A DNA stretch of 64,000 bases, taken from Gammaproteobacteria bacterium (GTDB lineage: Bacteria > Pseudomonadota > Gammaproteobacteria > Steroidobacterales > Woeseiaceae). A program made the position numbers and the translations under genes. Below the pieces are notes generated by a model, which had not been told where the DNA came from, made no database searches, and saw nothing but the letters and a program-made list of their open reading frames with translations. This document shows positions 9,246-20,961 of this stretch, in pieces (positions within the stretch are counted from its first letter, which is position 1; every line of letters starts with the position of its first letter). The DNA lies in NCBI GenBank assembly GCA_009937505.1, contig JAACFJ010000012.1:1-64000 (forward strand), written 5' to 3'.

Positions 9246-10544
9246 GTGAAAACTGCGTTTGGGCAAATACTTTTGGGGGCGTTGGTTTTGGTGCAGCCAC
9301 TGCTGGCGGGCGCCGATCTTGTCGTCCCTGTCGACGAGGTGAGTTCCTACGTCAAGATCCGCAAGGCACCTGACGGCGAAGCCGAGATAGTCGGTCGCCT
9401 GCACAGGAGCAAGCCGCGGCAACATATCGAGACCGTGCCGGGCTGGCACGAAGTAGAACTCGACGACGGTTCGACCGGCTTCGTCAGTTCGGATTGGTCG
9501 GTCCTCATCACCGAAGCGGCAGGTGACTTGCCGATACAGCAACCGTCTGATGTTGAATCCACCAGCGAACATGTCGCATTCACGGACGATGCTGAAAGCG
9601 CGGAGGCGCAAGCCGAGCCGGCTGAAGTAACCGATGCAGAAGCTACCGTGTCGATGTCGCAGGAGACGAGTGTTCAGGGCGAGTCCGAACCGGTCGACGC
9701 GGCGCCTGTCCCGGTTGCCGAAGTGACTCCCGGACTCGACCCCGCGCGGGCGGCCTCCGCGCCCGGCGAGGAAAACCCGACGCCCGGGATGTCGGGACTG
9801 CGCGGTCCCGCGGGTCCACCGGGTCCACCAGGACCACCGGGACCACCGGGGCCGCCTGGACCGGCGGGATCGGGCGGGGCGCCCGAGGCTGCCGCCGATG
9901 TCGAGATAAAGGGCGACGAAAACTTCCTGGTCAAGTTCAAGAAACCGACGGTAGGCGGGATGTCGCAGGTCTGGGACGACGGGAACTTCGTGGGCATCGG
10001 CACTACCGAGCCGAAGCAACGGCTCGAGGTGAATGGCAGCATCCAGATTCACGAGCAGAACAGCAGCGTAGCCGGTCTGATGATTACCCAGTCATCCGGC
10101 GATACGGGCTATATCCTGCACAACCGAGCCAGCACGCTAACCATCGGCGCCGGTTCGATTGACCGAATTACGATCGACAGACTGGGTAACGTGGGCTACG
10201 GCGTCGAACGGCCCGAACATCCTATCGAAATGGCGAGCGGTGCCTATGTCTCCGCGGGTGGGGTGTGGACGAACAGTTCGTCCCGGGAGCGCAAGGAAAA
10301 CATCGAATCGCTTGGCATCGAAGACGCGCTCGCCGCCCTCGCGCAACTCGAACCGGTTCAGTTTAACTACAGGAACGATAGTTCCGAGACCTACGTCGGG
10401 TTTATTGCCGAAGACGTACCGGCCCTTGTTGCGAACGAGGATCGCGCGAGCCTCAGCCCAATGGATATTGTCGCGGTGCTCACGAAAGTCATTCAGGCGC
10501 AGCAGGCAAAGATCGAGGAACTCGAGCAGCGCATGGCCGACTAG
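9246..10544 (+). CDS. Secreted protein: SH3-like N-terminus, collagen-like GPP repeat, C-terminal S74-type intramolecular chaperone domain
   Basis: Signal peptide; GPAGPPGPPGPPGPPGPPGPAG; SSRERKENIESLGIEDALAALAQLEPVQFNYR..VGFIAEDVP. Confidence 0.88.
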   Translation: MKTAFGQILLGALVLVQPLLAGADLVVPVDEVSSYVKIRKAPDGEAEIVGRLHRSKPRQHIETVPGWHEVELDDGSTGFVSSDWSVLITEAAGDLPIQQPSDVESTSEHVAFTDDAESAEAQAEPAEVTDAEATVSMSQETSVQGESEPVDAAPVPVAEVTPGLDPARAASAPGEENPTPGMSGLRGPAGPPGPPGPPGPPGPPGPAGSGGAPEAAADVEIKGDENFLVKFKKPTVGGMSQVWDDGNFVGIGTTEPKQRLEVNGSIQIHEQNSSVAGLMITQSSGDTGYILHNRASTLTIGAGSIDRITIDRLGNVGYGVERPEHPIEMASGAYVSAGGVWTNSSSRERKENIESLGIEDALAALAQLEPVQFNYRNDSSETYVGFIAEDVPALVANEDRASLSPMDIVAVLTKVIQAQQAKIEELEQRMAD

Positions 10545-12373
10545 GGCGAGGTCTGTGCCTCTTCGATGTAGCGATCAACCACGTCGTCGAGTAGCGCCAG
10601 CGGCACGGCCCCGTTCGACAATAGCGCGCGATGAAATGCTCTCAAATCGAATTGCGGCCCGAGTGTGTCCATCGCACGCTGTCGTTGTTCCAGAATCGCG
10701 AGCATTCCGATCAGGTATGCCGTCGCCTGGCCGGGCCATACGCTGTAGCGGCCTGCTGCACCCTGTGATGACCCGAGCGACGCGCCGACATTTTCCCGGT
10801 TGAACTGCGCGGCCTCGTCAAACGACCATCCCAGGCTGTGGATACCAGTATCCATGACAAGACGCGCCGCTCGAAGCGCCTCGAACTGCAGGCGCCCGAG
10901 TTCGCCGTAAGGGTCGCCGTCGTACCAGTCCAGGTCGTGCGCCAGGCGCTCAGCATAAAGCGCCCATCCTTCCACAAAGCCAGTGAACCCGATGATCTTC
11001 CGGAACGAGGGCACGTCCTGTTCCATGGCGATTGCAATCTGCGTGTGATGCCCCGGGACGGACTCGTGGTAGGTCAGCGACCGCATGGGAAAATATGCCT
11101 GGTCGTTGTCGGTGCCTGCATAAAACGCACCGGGACGTTTTCCGTCGAACGAGGGACCGATGTAAAAACCGCCGGAGGGGTCAGGCAACACAATGACGTC
11201 CGCTGCCGGAAAAATATCAAAAGCCTCTGCAAGGCGGGATTCGGCTTCTGCGATGATAGCCTCGTATGTGGGCTTCACGTCGGCGGCGGGAATGATGCCC
11301 CCGTCTTGCGCGACACGACTATACAGCTGCTCCACCGTTTCATTCTGCGGATAGCCCAGTTGGTCAAAGACCAGGCGCATCTCGGCGTGGATGCGCGCGA
11401 GCTCGTCGAGTCCCAACTGATGCACCTGCGCCGGTGTCAGGTCTGTGGTCGAGTGGTGCCGCAACGCGTATGCATACCATTCGCTGCCGCGTGGATACTG
11501 ACCGACGCCTATGACGGGCGGCGCGTTATTCAACAGGTTTTGCAGCTGGTTCTGCAGACGTTGATAGGCGGGTGCGACGCTATTTGCGGTGGCTGTCCGG
11601 GCACGCTCCAGCAAGTCGCTGCGGTCGGTGTCGTCCAGACCCGGGATCTGTTGGACCTTTGCAGAGAAACTGGAGAAGTAGGGATTATTGTCCGTGCTGC
11701 TTGCCGCGATAGCCGCTACCTGGTTTAGAGCAACATTCATCGTCAGCGCCGGTTCGACAATGCCCGCGTCGCGTTGTCGGTTGAGGTGGCTGATGAGCTG
11801 ATCGAACTTCTCGTCAACCGCCTGCAGCCGCGTAATGTAATCCTCTGCATCCTGGCGCGTCTCCAGGGGATGAATATCCGTGAAAAAGCGCTGGGTCCTG
11901 CGCTGCACACTGAAGCTCATGTACGTCGCGCGAAAGTCGTGATAAATGAATTCCAGCTGGTTGACCGTATCCTGGAGGAAATACTCGTAGGTATCGTAAT
12001 CGAGCTGCTGGTCAGCGGTGAGAGCGGCTCGATCGTAGCTGCGCAGTATCTCGAGCACGACGCTGTACATCGAAAACGTCTCGCGCTGGTACTCGTCGGA
12101 AAGATCGTCAAGCTCGGCACCGTCCAGCGGAAAGACAGATTCCAGCGCCTCCCAGGTAACGGTTTCGGGGCTGCGCCTGATGAGCGCCTTGAACGATTCG
12201 AAGTAGAGCTGGTCGAGCGTGAGGCCTTGCAGGTCTTCGGCGAGCTGCTCCGAGGCGTCGGGTTGGGTCGATGCCGGTGGTGGAGTCGGCGGGTTCGGAG
12301 CATTACCTCCCCCATCTCCCCCGCAGGAAACGATGACGAGCACCAGGGAGCTCGCAAGCAGATTCTTCCTCAT
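10541..12373 (-). CDS. DUF885 family lipoprotein (putative metallopeptidase)
   Basis: Lipobox VIVSCGG; YHESVPGHHTQIA and GFVEGWALYAE motifs. Confidence 0.9.
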   Translation of the reverse strand: MRKNLLASSLVLVIVSCGGDGGGNAPNPPTPPPASTQPDASEQLAEDLQGLTLDQLYFESFKALIRRSPETVTWEALESVFPLDGAELDDLSDEYQRETFSMYSVVLEILRSYDRAALTADQQLDYDTYEYFLQDTVNQLEFIYHDFRATYMSFSVQRRTQRFFTDIHPLETRQDAEDYITRLQAVDEKFDQLISHLNRQRDAGIVEPALTMNVALNQVAAIAASSTDNNPYFSSFSAKVQQIPGLDDTDRSDLLERARTATANSVAPAYQRLQNQLQNLLNNAPPVIGVGQYPRGSEWYAYALRHHSTTDLTPAQVHQLGLDELARIHAEMRLVFDQLGYPQNETVEQLYSRVAQDGGIIPAADVKPTYEAIIAEAESRLAEAFDIFPAADVIVLPDPSGGFYIGPSFDGKRPGAFYAGTDNDQAYFPMRSLTYHESVPGHHTQIAIAMEQDVPSFRKIIGFTGFVEGWALYAERLAHDLDWYDGDPYGELGRLQFEALRAARLVMDTGIHSLGWSFDEAAQFNRENVGASLGSSQGAAGRYSVWPGQATAYLIGMLAILEQRQRAMDTLGPQFDLRAFHRALLSNGAVPLALLDDVVDRYIEEAQTSP

Positions 12374-12464
12374 CGACGGCCCCGTTTCTTGTTAGTTGTC
12401 TTGATTAGTCCGCTGCGCTTTCGCTAAGTTCGCGCGAATACGTCGGGATTTGCCGTGCAGATGA

Positions 12465-13157
12465 CTACCTGCCGATCGTCAGCGTGATTTCTCCTGCCGA
12501 TGCCACGCTGCCCGTAATGTGATCGCCGCGCCTGACGGGGCCGACACCATCAGGGGTGCCCGTGTAAATAAGATCGCCAGGCTCGAGCCGGTAAAACCGT
12601 GACAGGTGGGCGATGATTTCAGGTACGGACCAGATGAGGTTTTCGAGGTCGGAGTCCTGGCGCAGCTCGTCGTTGACGGACAACTGGATGCGCCCGCTGG
12701 CCGGGTGCCCGATTTCCTCCACGGTCCTGATCTGGCCGATGATGGCCGAGTTCTCGAAGTCCTTGCCGATATCCCAGGGCCCTTTGTTCTCGCGGGACGC
12801 AACCTGCAGGTCGCGTCGAGTCATGTCGAGCCCACAGGCGTAGCCATACACGACGGATAACGCTGCGTCGACCGGAAGCTCGAAACCCGCCCTGCCGATA
12901 GCGACGACCAGCTCAATCTCGTGATGATAGTTCTCCGTGCCCGGCGGGTAGGGTATTTCGCTCCCGGACGGCGCGAGGCACCGGGCAGACTTGGTGAAGT
13001 AACAGGGTTCCTCGCGGTCCGGGTCGAAGCCCATTTCCCGCACGTGCGCGGCGTAGTTGCGGCCGACGCAGAAAATCCGGTTGATCGGAAAGCGCACGTT
13101 GAGACCGGCGATCTCGACGGAGACCGGCGGCGGTGGCTCGAACAGGTACTTGCTCAC
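12465..13157 (-). CDS. Fumarylacetoacetate hydrolase family protein
   Basis: RIFCVGRNYAAHVREMG, HHEIELVVAIG, GDLIYTGTPDGVGPV. Confidence 0.93.
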   Translation of the reverse strand: MSKYLFEPPPPVSVEIAGLNVRFPINRIFCVGRNYAAHVREMGFDPDREEPCYFTKSARCLAPSGSEIPYPPGTENYHHEIELVVAIGRAGFELPVDAALSVVYGYACGLDMTRRDLQVASRENKGPWDIGKDFENSAIIGQIRTVEEIGHPASGRIQLSVNDELRQDSDLENLIWSVPEIIAHLSRFYRLEPGDLIYTGTPDGVGPVRRGDHITGSVASAGEITLTIGR

Positions 13158-13166
13158 TTTGTTCCG

Positions 13167-13751
13167 TCAGCGCACGGGACCTTGTTCAACGACGATGGAG
13201 ACGGAGGTCGTCACCGTGAATATCACAAGATCACCGACCTTGGCGCGCTTGAGATTTTCGGGGTTGCGCGCGACATACTCCTGCACACTGCCATCCGGCC
13301 CGCGTAGCTTGAAGGTATTCGCCTCGATATTGATCTCTTCCACCGTGGCGGTCGTAACCTGCGTATCGATGGCGGCAACGCCCGGCATTTCGCCTTCCTT
13401 GGTGCGTGCCATGGCCTGCAACTCGCCGGATTCGGGCTCGAATCCTTCGTTGGCCACTACCTCGATCGACAACGATTCCACGTATTCGGCGTTCACCACG
13501 TCGCCGACGGCAACCTGGCCGAGATTGCGGGCCTCCTCGCTCGCTATGAAAGACGCCGCGTCTCCCTCGGGCATGCGGAGCGTTACTTCGCGTGTTTGAT
13601 GATCGATTGCTTCGACCGTCGCCCTGACCGTCATTGACTGTGACGCATGGAAAGAGGGCCGCTCGAGTTCTTCGGGCTGTGCCGCAATAGCGGACGTAAG
13701 AGCTGCAGAGAGCAGCAGGGCCAGCGCGTGGCCCGGTGAAATTATCTTCAT
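13167..13751 (-). CDS. Hypothetical exported protein
   Basis: Signal peptide ending AIAAQ; duplicated VRATVEAID/TTATVEEIN-type modules. Confidence 0.75.
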   Translation of the reverse strand: MKIISPGHALALLLSAALTSAIAAQPEELERPSFHASQSMTVRATVEAIDHQTREVTLRMPEGDAASFIASEEARNLGQVAVGDVVNAEYVESLSIEVVANEGFEPESGELQAMARTKEGEMPGVAAIDTQVTTATVEEINIEANTFKLRGPDGSVQEYVARNPENLKRAKVGDLVIFTVTTSVSIVVEQGPVR

Positions 13752-13772
13752 TTGCGCGTTTCCCGTGTTTGG

Positions 13773-15011
13773 CTAAGGTAGGAATATCGTCGCCGGATGT
13801 TCCAGCATCTCCTTGATGCTTTGAATCATGGCCGCGGCATCATAGCCGTCTACGAAGCGGTGATCAAAAGACGACGACAGGTTCATCATGAGTCTCACCG
13901 CTACCTGGCCATCGACGACGACCGGCCGTTCCACGGCACGATTAACGCCGATGATCGCCACCTCCGGCTGGTTGATGACGGGGGTGGAAACGATGCCGCC
14001 GAGTTTGCCAAGGCTGGTAATGGTGATCGTCGAACCGCTCAGCTCTTCCTTCCTTGCGCTGTTGTCCTTGGCCGCTTGCGATACCCGTCTGATTTCCGCG
14101 GTGAGCGCGTCCATAGACAAGGCATGCGCGTTTTGCACGACCGGCACCTTCAGGCCGTCGGGCGTCTGCGTCGCGATGCCGAGGTGCACGGCTCCATGCC
14201 TGAGCAATACGTTGCGCGCCTTGTCGTAAGTCGTATTGCATTGCGGGAAGTCCCGCAGTGCGCGGATCAGCGCAAGGCCGAGAAACGGCAGCAAGGTCAA
14301 CCGTTCTGACGGATCGGTTTTCTTGCTGTTCAGATGCTTGCGCAGTGCCTCGAGTTCGGTGATGTCGATCTCTTCGACGTACGCAAAGTGCGGAATCTCG
14401 CGTTTCGCCTCGGACATGCGTTCGGCGATGATGCGTCGCAGCCCGATGACCTTGACTTCGGTGGCCCTTGCGGCGGGAGCCGCTGCGACGGGCGCCACTG
14501 CCGCTGCCTGCCGTTTGATGTACTGGTCGAAGTCGGTTCGCGTAATGCGTCCTCCGGGCCCTGAACCCGGCACGAGCGCGAGATCGACGCCCATGTCCTT
14601 TGCGCGGCGGCGTATCGCCGGCGATGTCATTATGCGCTTGCGGTCCAGCGTCGTGGTCTGCATTTGCGGAGCCGCCGGTGCCTGGGCCGGTACCGGAACC
14701 GGCTCGGGCTGCGGTTCTTCTGCAGCCTGTGGCGACGGCGCGGGTGGCGACGATTCCGCTGCAGCTGCCGCATCGGTTTCGAAGATCACGAGCGGCGCGC
14801 CGACAGCGACGATATCTCCCGGTTCGCCCGCGAGTTTGAGGACTTTCCCCGACACCGGCGATGACAATTCGACCGCCGCCTTGTCGGTCATCATGGTCCC
14901 GACCACGTCTTCTTCGTTGACCTGTTCGCCGACGGAAATGAACCACTCGGCTATCTCGGATTCGACAGTGCCTTCGCCCAGATCCGGAAGCTTGAAGATG
15001 TATTCGCTCAT
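13773..15011 (-). CDS. bkdB: Branched-chain alpha-keto acid dehydrogenase E2 (dihydrolipoamide acyltransferase)
   Basis: Lipoyl domain (MTDKAAVELSSP), E3-binding domain, catalytic SSSFDHRFVDGYDAA. Confidence 0.93.
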   Translation of the reverse strand: MSEYIFKLPDLGEGTVESEIAEWFISVGEQVNEEDVVGTMMTDKAAVELSSPVSGKVLKLAGEPGDIVAVGAPLVIFETDAAAAAESSPPAPSPQAAEEPQPEPVPVPAQAPAAPQMQTTTLDRKRIMTSPAIRRRAKDMGVDLALVPGSGPGGRITRTDFDQYIKRQAAAVAPVAAAPAARATEVKVIGLRRIIAERMSEAKREIPHFAYVEEIDITELEALRKHLNSKKTDPSERLTLLPFLGLALIRALRDFPQCNTTYDKARNVLLRHGAVHLGIATQTPDGLKVPVVQNAHALSMDALTAEIRRVSQAAKDNSARKEELSGSTITITSLGKLGGIVSTPVINQPEVAIIGVNRAVERPVVVDGQVAVRLMMNLSSSFDHRFVDGYDAAAMIQSIKEMLEHPATIFLP

Positions 15012-16023
15012 TCGATCTCCATCATGCTGCGGATGCCCGCGATCATGCGTTTCTTGCCCGGAAAGTACTGCCATTCGAACGCGTGCGGGTAGGGCGTGTC
15101 CCAGCCGGCTATGCGCCCGATCGGGGCTTCGAGGTGCCAGAAGCATTCCTTTTGGATGCGGGCGGCGAGTTCCGCCCCGTAACCGCCGAATCGCGTCGCT
15201 TCGTGCGCGACGATGCAGCGGCCGGTCTTGGTAACCGACTCGGCCAGCGTGTCGACGTCGAGCGGTGAAATCGAGCGCACATCGACGACTTCGGCGTCCA
15301 CGCCCGTAGCTTCCGCGGCAGCGACCGCGACATGCACGAGGGTGCCGTAGGTGACGATTGTCAGCTCGCTGCCCTCACGAACGATTTCGGCCTTACCGAG
15401 CGGTACCGTGTAATGGCCCTCAGGGACGTCGCCTTTCGGGTGCGAAGTCCATCCCACGGCCGGCTTTTCCGGGTCCCCGTCGAACGGGCCGTTATAGATA
15501 CGTTTCGGCTCGAAGAACAGTACCGGGTCGTCGGACTCAATCGAGGCAATCAGCAGGCCCTTCGCATCGTAGGGATTCGAGGGCATCACCGTTTTGATGC
15601 CGCTGACATGTGCGAAGATGGCCTCGGGGCTCTGGGAGTGCGTCTGACCGCCACGGATGCCGCCGCCGCAGGGGGTGCGGATCGTGACCGGCGAGAAGAA
15701 TTCACCGCAGGAGCGATAACGGATTCTCGCGAGTTCGCTCACCACCTGGTCGAAGCCCGGGTAGATGTAGTCGGCGAACTGGATCTCGGCAACAGGCCGG
15801 AGCCCGTTGAGGCCCATGCCGATCGCGGCGCCGATGATACCGCCTTCGGCGATAGGCGCGTCGATGACGCGGTACTCGCCGTATTTTCGTTGCAGACCGT
15901 CCGTGCAGCGGAACACACCGCCGAAATAGCCGACATCCTCGCCGAGAACGACGACGTTGGGGTCCTTGTCCATGACAATATCGAGGGCAGAACGAATGGC
16001 CTCGATCATGTTCATCTGCGCCA

Positions 16024-16024
<1 letters not shown>
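15008..16024 (-). CDS. bkdA2: Branched-chain alpha-keto acid dehydrogenase E1 beta
   Basis: Transketolase family motifs (LGEDVGYFGGVFRCTDGLQRKYG..); ATGA overlaps with both neighbours. Confidence 0.94.
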
Positions 16025-17331
<1,307 letters not shown>

Positions 17332-18426
17332 TTACGCGATAAGGCGGCCCGCTGTTGTCTGGTTTATGGCTAGTCCCGGAGCGCCGTGCGCGACGATCCG
17401 GCGCGCGAGTTCGTCGGCCACCACGTTGGTGGGCTGTGCGCTGCTTTCGGCTTCGGCGAAGATTTGCCGCAGCCGTTCCGGGATCCGGCAGACTTCGCTG
17501 CGAACGCGCTCTTCCGTACTTTTGCCCAGGTATTCGTGTGCAACGCTGATGACCCCGCCGGCATTGACGACGTAGTCGGGTGCGTAAAGGATGCCGCGTT
17601 CCGTTAGTCGCGCACCATCGTCGGCCGTTGCGAGCTGATTATTTGCCGCGCCGACCACCACCTTGGCACGAATGTGCGGAATCGTTTGAGAGTTCAGCAC
17701 GTTGCCGAGCGCGCAGGGCGCAAGTACGTCGGCGTCGCTGAAGAGTATGTCGCGGGGAGCGACTGTTTCGGCCGGAACCAGCGCACATGCGCCACGCAGG
17801 TTTTCCGCGTTCACGTCGGCCACGACCAGCTTTGCGCCCGCGGCATGCAGGAGCTCGCACAGATACACGCCGACATGGCCGACACCCTGTACCGCCACGG
17901 TGATGCCCTCGAGTGAATCGACGCCCAGCCGTGCTGCCACAGCCGCCTCGATGCCGTGAAACACTCCGAGTGCGGTCCAGGGAGACGGGTCGCCACCGGC
18001 GCTCGTGCCTGTTTGCGGCAGTCCGGATACAAATGCTGTGCTGCCGCGCACGGTGTGCATGTCGTCGACGGAGATTCCGACGTCCTCCGCCGTGATGTAT
18101 CGCCCGTTCAGCGAGTCCACGGCGCGGCCGAACGCTTCGAACAGGGCCCGAGATTTCGGCGCACGTTCCGCCGCAAGAATCACTGACTTGCCGCCGCCGA
18201 AGGGCAGTCCGGCGACCGCGTTCTTGTAGGTCATGCCGCGCGACAGGCGCAGCACGTCAGTGAGCGCGAGGTCTTCGCTTGCGTAGGTCCAGCGACGGCA
18301 GCCGCCGGCGGCGGGTCCGAGCGCCGTGGAATGGATCGCTATGATCGCCTTCAGGCCGGACCCGGGATCTTCGAAGTAGTGAACCGATTCGTGCCGATCG
18401 AACTCGGGATGGTTGAAAATGCCCAT
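17332..18426 (-). CDS. Leucine dehydrogenase-like Glu/Leu/Phe/Val dehydrogenase (copy 1)
   Basis: AAGGCRRWTYAS, GGGKSVI, VQGVGHVGVYL, GAANNQLA. Confidence 0.93.
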   Translation of the reverse strand: MGIFNHPEFDRHESVHYFEDPGSGLKAIIAIHSTALGPAAGGCRRWTYASEDLALTDVLRLSRGMTYKNAVAGLPFGGGKSVILAAERAPKSRALFEAFGRAVDSLNGRYITAEDVGISVDDMHTVRGSTAFVSGLPQTGTSAGGDPSPWTALGVFHGIEAAVAARLGVDSLEGITVAVQGVGHVGVYLCELLHAAGAKLVVADVNAENLRGACALVPAETVAPRDILFSDADVLAPCALGNVLNSQTIPHIRAKVVVGAANNQLATADDGARLTERGILYAPDYVVNAGGVISVAHEYLGKSTEERVRSEVCRIPERLRQIFAEAESSAQPTNVVADELARRIVAHGAPGLAINQTTAGRLIA

Positions 18427-18507
18427 GGATGCTTGCTCCCGATGCATATAAAGCTTCCGCTAATATATCCCTCTTAACGCCAATTTTCGTCTCTAATTCT
18501 TGTTCTA

Positions 18508-18526
18508 TATGCTTATATAGAGCATA
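18508..18526. promoter_or_regulatory. Dyad in divergent AT-rich spacer, candidate Lrp-type operator
   Basis: TATGCT-TATATAG-AGCATA between divergent dehydrogenase and Lrp-family genes. Confidence 0.4.
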
Positions 18527-18561
18527 ATTTATGCAAGATTATTCTATTAAGTGAAATATTC

Positions 18562-19029
18562 ATGCAGTCCGTTCATATCGATTCCGTCGACCGCAAGATC
18601 CTTCACCTGTTGCAGTCGGAGCCCGGCATCAATGCTGCAGCGATCGGGGAGCGGATCGGCCTTTCGCAGTCTGCGGTCTGGCGCCGCATGCAGGGCCTGC
18701 GCGACGAGGGAATCATTCGCGAACAGCCCGTCAAGATTGATCGCGAGAAGATCGGCCTCAACACGATGGTCTTCGCCCACGTAAAGCTGACCTCGCACGG
18801 CCGCAGCAATCTTGCGGCGTTCGCGGAATCGGTAAGGAGCTATCCCCAGGTACTCGACTGCTACGTGTTGCTCGGTAACGTCGATTTCCTCCTGCGTATC
18901 GTCACCGAAGACATCAAGGCCTACGAGCAGTTCTTTTTTGAAAAGCTTTCACAGCTGCCAGGAATTCAGGAGATCAATTCGAGCATCGCGCTCTCCGAGA
19001 TCAAGCATTCGACGGTGTTGCCAATCTAG
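18562..19029 (+). CDS. Lrp/AsnC family transcriptional regulator
   Basis: [40 protein letters not shown]-type C-terminus. Confidence 0.95.
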   Translation: MQSVHIDSVDRKILHLLQSEPGINAAAIGERIGLSQSAVWRRMQGLRDEGIIREQPVKIDREKIGLNTMVFAHVKLTSHGRSNLAAFAESVRSYPQVLDCYVLLGNVDFLLRIVTEDIKAYEQFFFEKLSQLPGIQEINSSIALSEIKHSTVLPI

Positions 19030-20132
19030 GCGCCCGGCCAGGTGTCGGAGACTCTGTAGCCCTCGGGCCAGGGATCGTCGGGATCGACGAAGATTTTCCG
19101 GGAACCCGTGCGCCAGGCACGGCCCTCGATACTGGGAATGATTGCTGCCCTGTCGCCGACGGACGTCTCGCCCTCTATGCGTCCCGTGAACCTGGAGCCG
19201 ATGATCGAATACGCGAGCAACGAGTCGCCGGGGGCAATGGCCTGACGGGCGTGCAGCAACGCGAGCCGCGCGGAGACACCCGTGCCGGTGGGAGACCGGT
19301 CGATCTTGCCGGGTCGAATCGCAACGGCATGCCGTGTTTCGAGCACGTCGCCACGCCTCCGGATCGGCGCGGCAAACAGACAGAACGAGATGTGCTTCCA
19401 GTCCGGGTTCTGCGGGTGGCTGAAGCCGAGTTGTTCGGTCGCGGCAGCAGAAATGCGCACGCCAAGTTCCGCAAGTTCCCGGGCCTCCCTCGACACGAGT
19501 TCGAATCCCAGGCCTTCGACGTCGACCACCACGAAACTGTCGCCGCCGTATGCGGTGTCGACCTTGAGCCGGCCCAGTCCGGGAACCTCGAGCGGCATGT
19601 CAAGCGCGCACGCGAATGAGGGCACGTTCCGGATCCTGACGGACCGGACCTTGCCGGCAGCGCAATGGGCCGTAACGTGGACCAGTCCGCCCGGGGCTTC
19701 GAGCACGAGCTGCGTCTCGGGTTCCTTCATTGCCACGATGCCGGTCTCGAGGACCACGGTCGCCACGCAGATCGAGTTCGATCCGGACATCGGCGGCGTG
19801 TCTTCCGGTTCCATGATGATGAATGCGACGTCCGCCCCGGGGTGCTTCGGCGGCACGAGGAGGTTGACGTGACGAAATACTCCTCCTCGCGGCTCATTGA
19901 GGACAAGCCGCCGCAGGCGGTCGTCTTGCGCTATCCAGCGCGACTGCTCCCAGACTGAATCGCCCGGTGGAGGCGTGGCGCCATCTACGATGACGTCGCC
20001 GACTTCGCCTTCGGCATGACACCCGACGATGTGTATGATGCTGTCTTTATGCACGGGCACTCCGTGTTGGAGGCGTGAGTGTAGATCACCCCGCTGCCGG
20101 AAATCGAACGTGTTCCCGATCCGAGACGACAA
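19026..20132 (-). CDS. Proline racemase family protein (possible 3-hydroxyproline dehydratase-like)
   Basis: [19 protein letters not shown] and [14 protein letters not shown]; true start may be GTG near 20054-20060. Confidence 0.88.
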   Translation of the reverse strand: MSSRIGNTFDFRQRGDLHSRLQHGVPVHKDSIIHIVGCHAEGEVGDVIVDGATPPPGDSVWEQSRWIAQDDRLRRLVLNEPRGGVFRHVNLLVPPKHPGADVAFIIMEPEDTPPMSGSNSICVATVVLETGIVAMKEPETQLVLEAPGGLVHVTAHCAAGKVRSVRIRNVPSFACALDMPLEVPGLGRLKVDTAYGGDSFVVVDVEGLGFELVSREARELAELGVRISAAATEQLGFSHPQNPDWKHISFCLFAAPIRRRGDVLETRHAVAIRPGKIDRSPTGTGVSARLALLHARQAIAPGDSLLAYSIIGSRFTGRIEGETSVGDRAAIIPSIEGRAWRTGSRKIFVDPDDPWPEGYRVSDTWPGA

Positions 20133-20886
20133 CCCGCAAATCCTGGTTCCCTACGCGACGTTCGGCATTATCGCCGTCAACGCGCTGGTGTGGGTCTTCG
20201 TGCAGGGGCTGGGTTCGAATCCGCTGCTGGCAGGCTCCATCTGCCAACTCGGGCTGATACCCGGCGAGCTGCTCGGAACCGTACCCGTGGGCACGCAGGT
20301 TCAGCTTGGCGCAAATACCTGGTGCGAACTCGGCAGCACTTCGAGCTGGCCGACAATATTTACGTCGATGTTCATGCACGGCGGGTGGTTACACATCATC
20401 GGCAATATGTGGTTCCTGTGGATCTTCGGCGATAACGTCGAGGATGCGATGGGATCTGTACGCTTCGTGATCTTCTACGTCCTGTGCGGGATTGCCGCCG
20501 CAGCGTTGCAGGTCGGCGCAAATCCACAGTCGACGGTGCCCATGGTCGGCGCGTCGGGTGCAATCGGCGGTGTCATGGGAGCGTACATCCTGCTGTATCC
20601 GCGCGTGCACGTGCACCTGCTGATATTTCTCGGCTTCTTCATCACAACCATCGCCGTGCCGGCCGTGTTCATGCTCGGCTACTGGTTCCTGCTGCAGGTC
20701 ATCGGCGGTTTCGGGTCGGTCGGTGCGAAAGGCGGCGTGGCGTTCTGGGCGCACGTTGGCGGGTTCGCTGCAGGGGCGTTGCTGGTCCTGCTGTTCCGTA
20801 AACCGGAATTGCTGCGCCGCCATCCGTTCTACGGCTGGAAGAAACGTTCACCTACAAGCAATTGGCGCCGTATCGATCGCCGTTAG
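20110..20886 (+). CDS. Rhomboid family intramembrane serine protease
   Basis: [14 protein letters not shown] (GxSG), [33 protein letters not shown] start. Confidence 0.94.
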   Translation: MFPIRDDNPQILVPYATFGIIAVNALVWVFVQGLGSNPLLAGSICQLGLIPGELLGTVPVGTQVQLGANTWCELGSTSSWPTIFTSMFMHGGWLHIIGNMWFLWIFGDNVEDAMGSVRFVIFYVLCGIAAAALQVGANPQSTVPMVGASGAIGGVMGAYILLYPRVHVHLLIFLGFFITTIAVPAVFMLGYWFLLQVIGGFGSVGAKGGVAFWAHVGGFAAGALLVLLFRKPELLRRHPFYGWKKRSPTSNWRRIDRR

Positions 20887-20961
20887 CCCGAATGAGAGCT
20901 GCGTTCTTGTTTCGCAACTGACGCTGTGTAGACTGCCTTGTCATTGCCGCCCGGGTGGTCG

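Noticed and set aside
14236-15234. Long ORF antisense to the E2 gene, and similar ones at 29711-30739, 32203-33231, 46003-47412 and 47652-49100
   Set aside because: Shadow ORFs typical of GC-rich DNA; the opposite-strand products are clear members of known families
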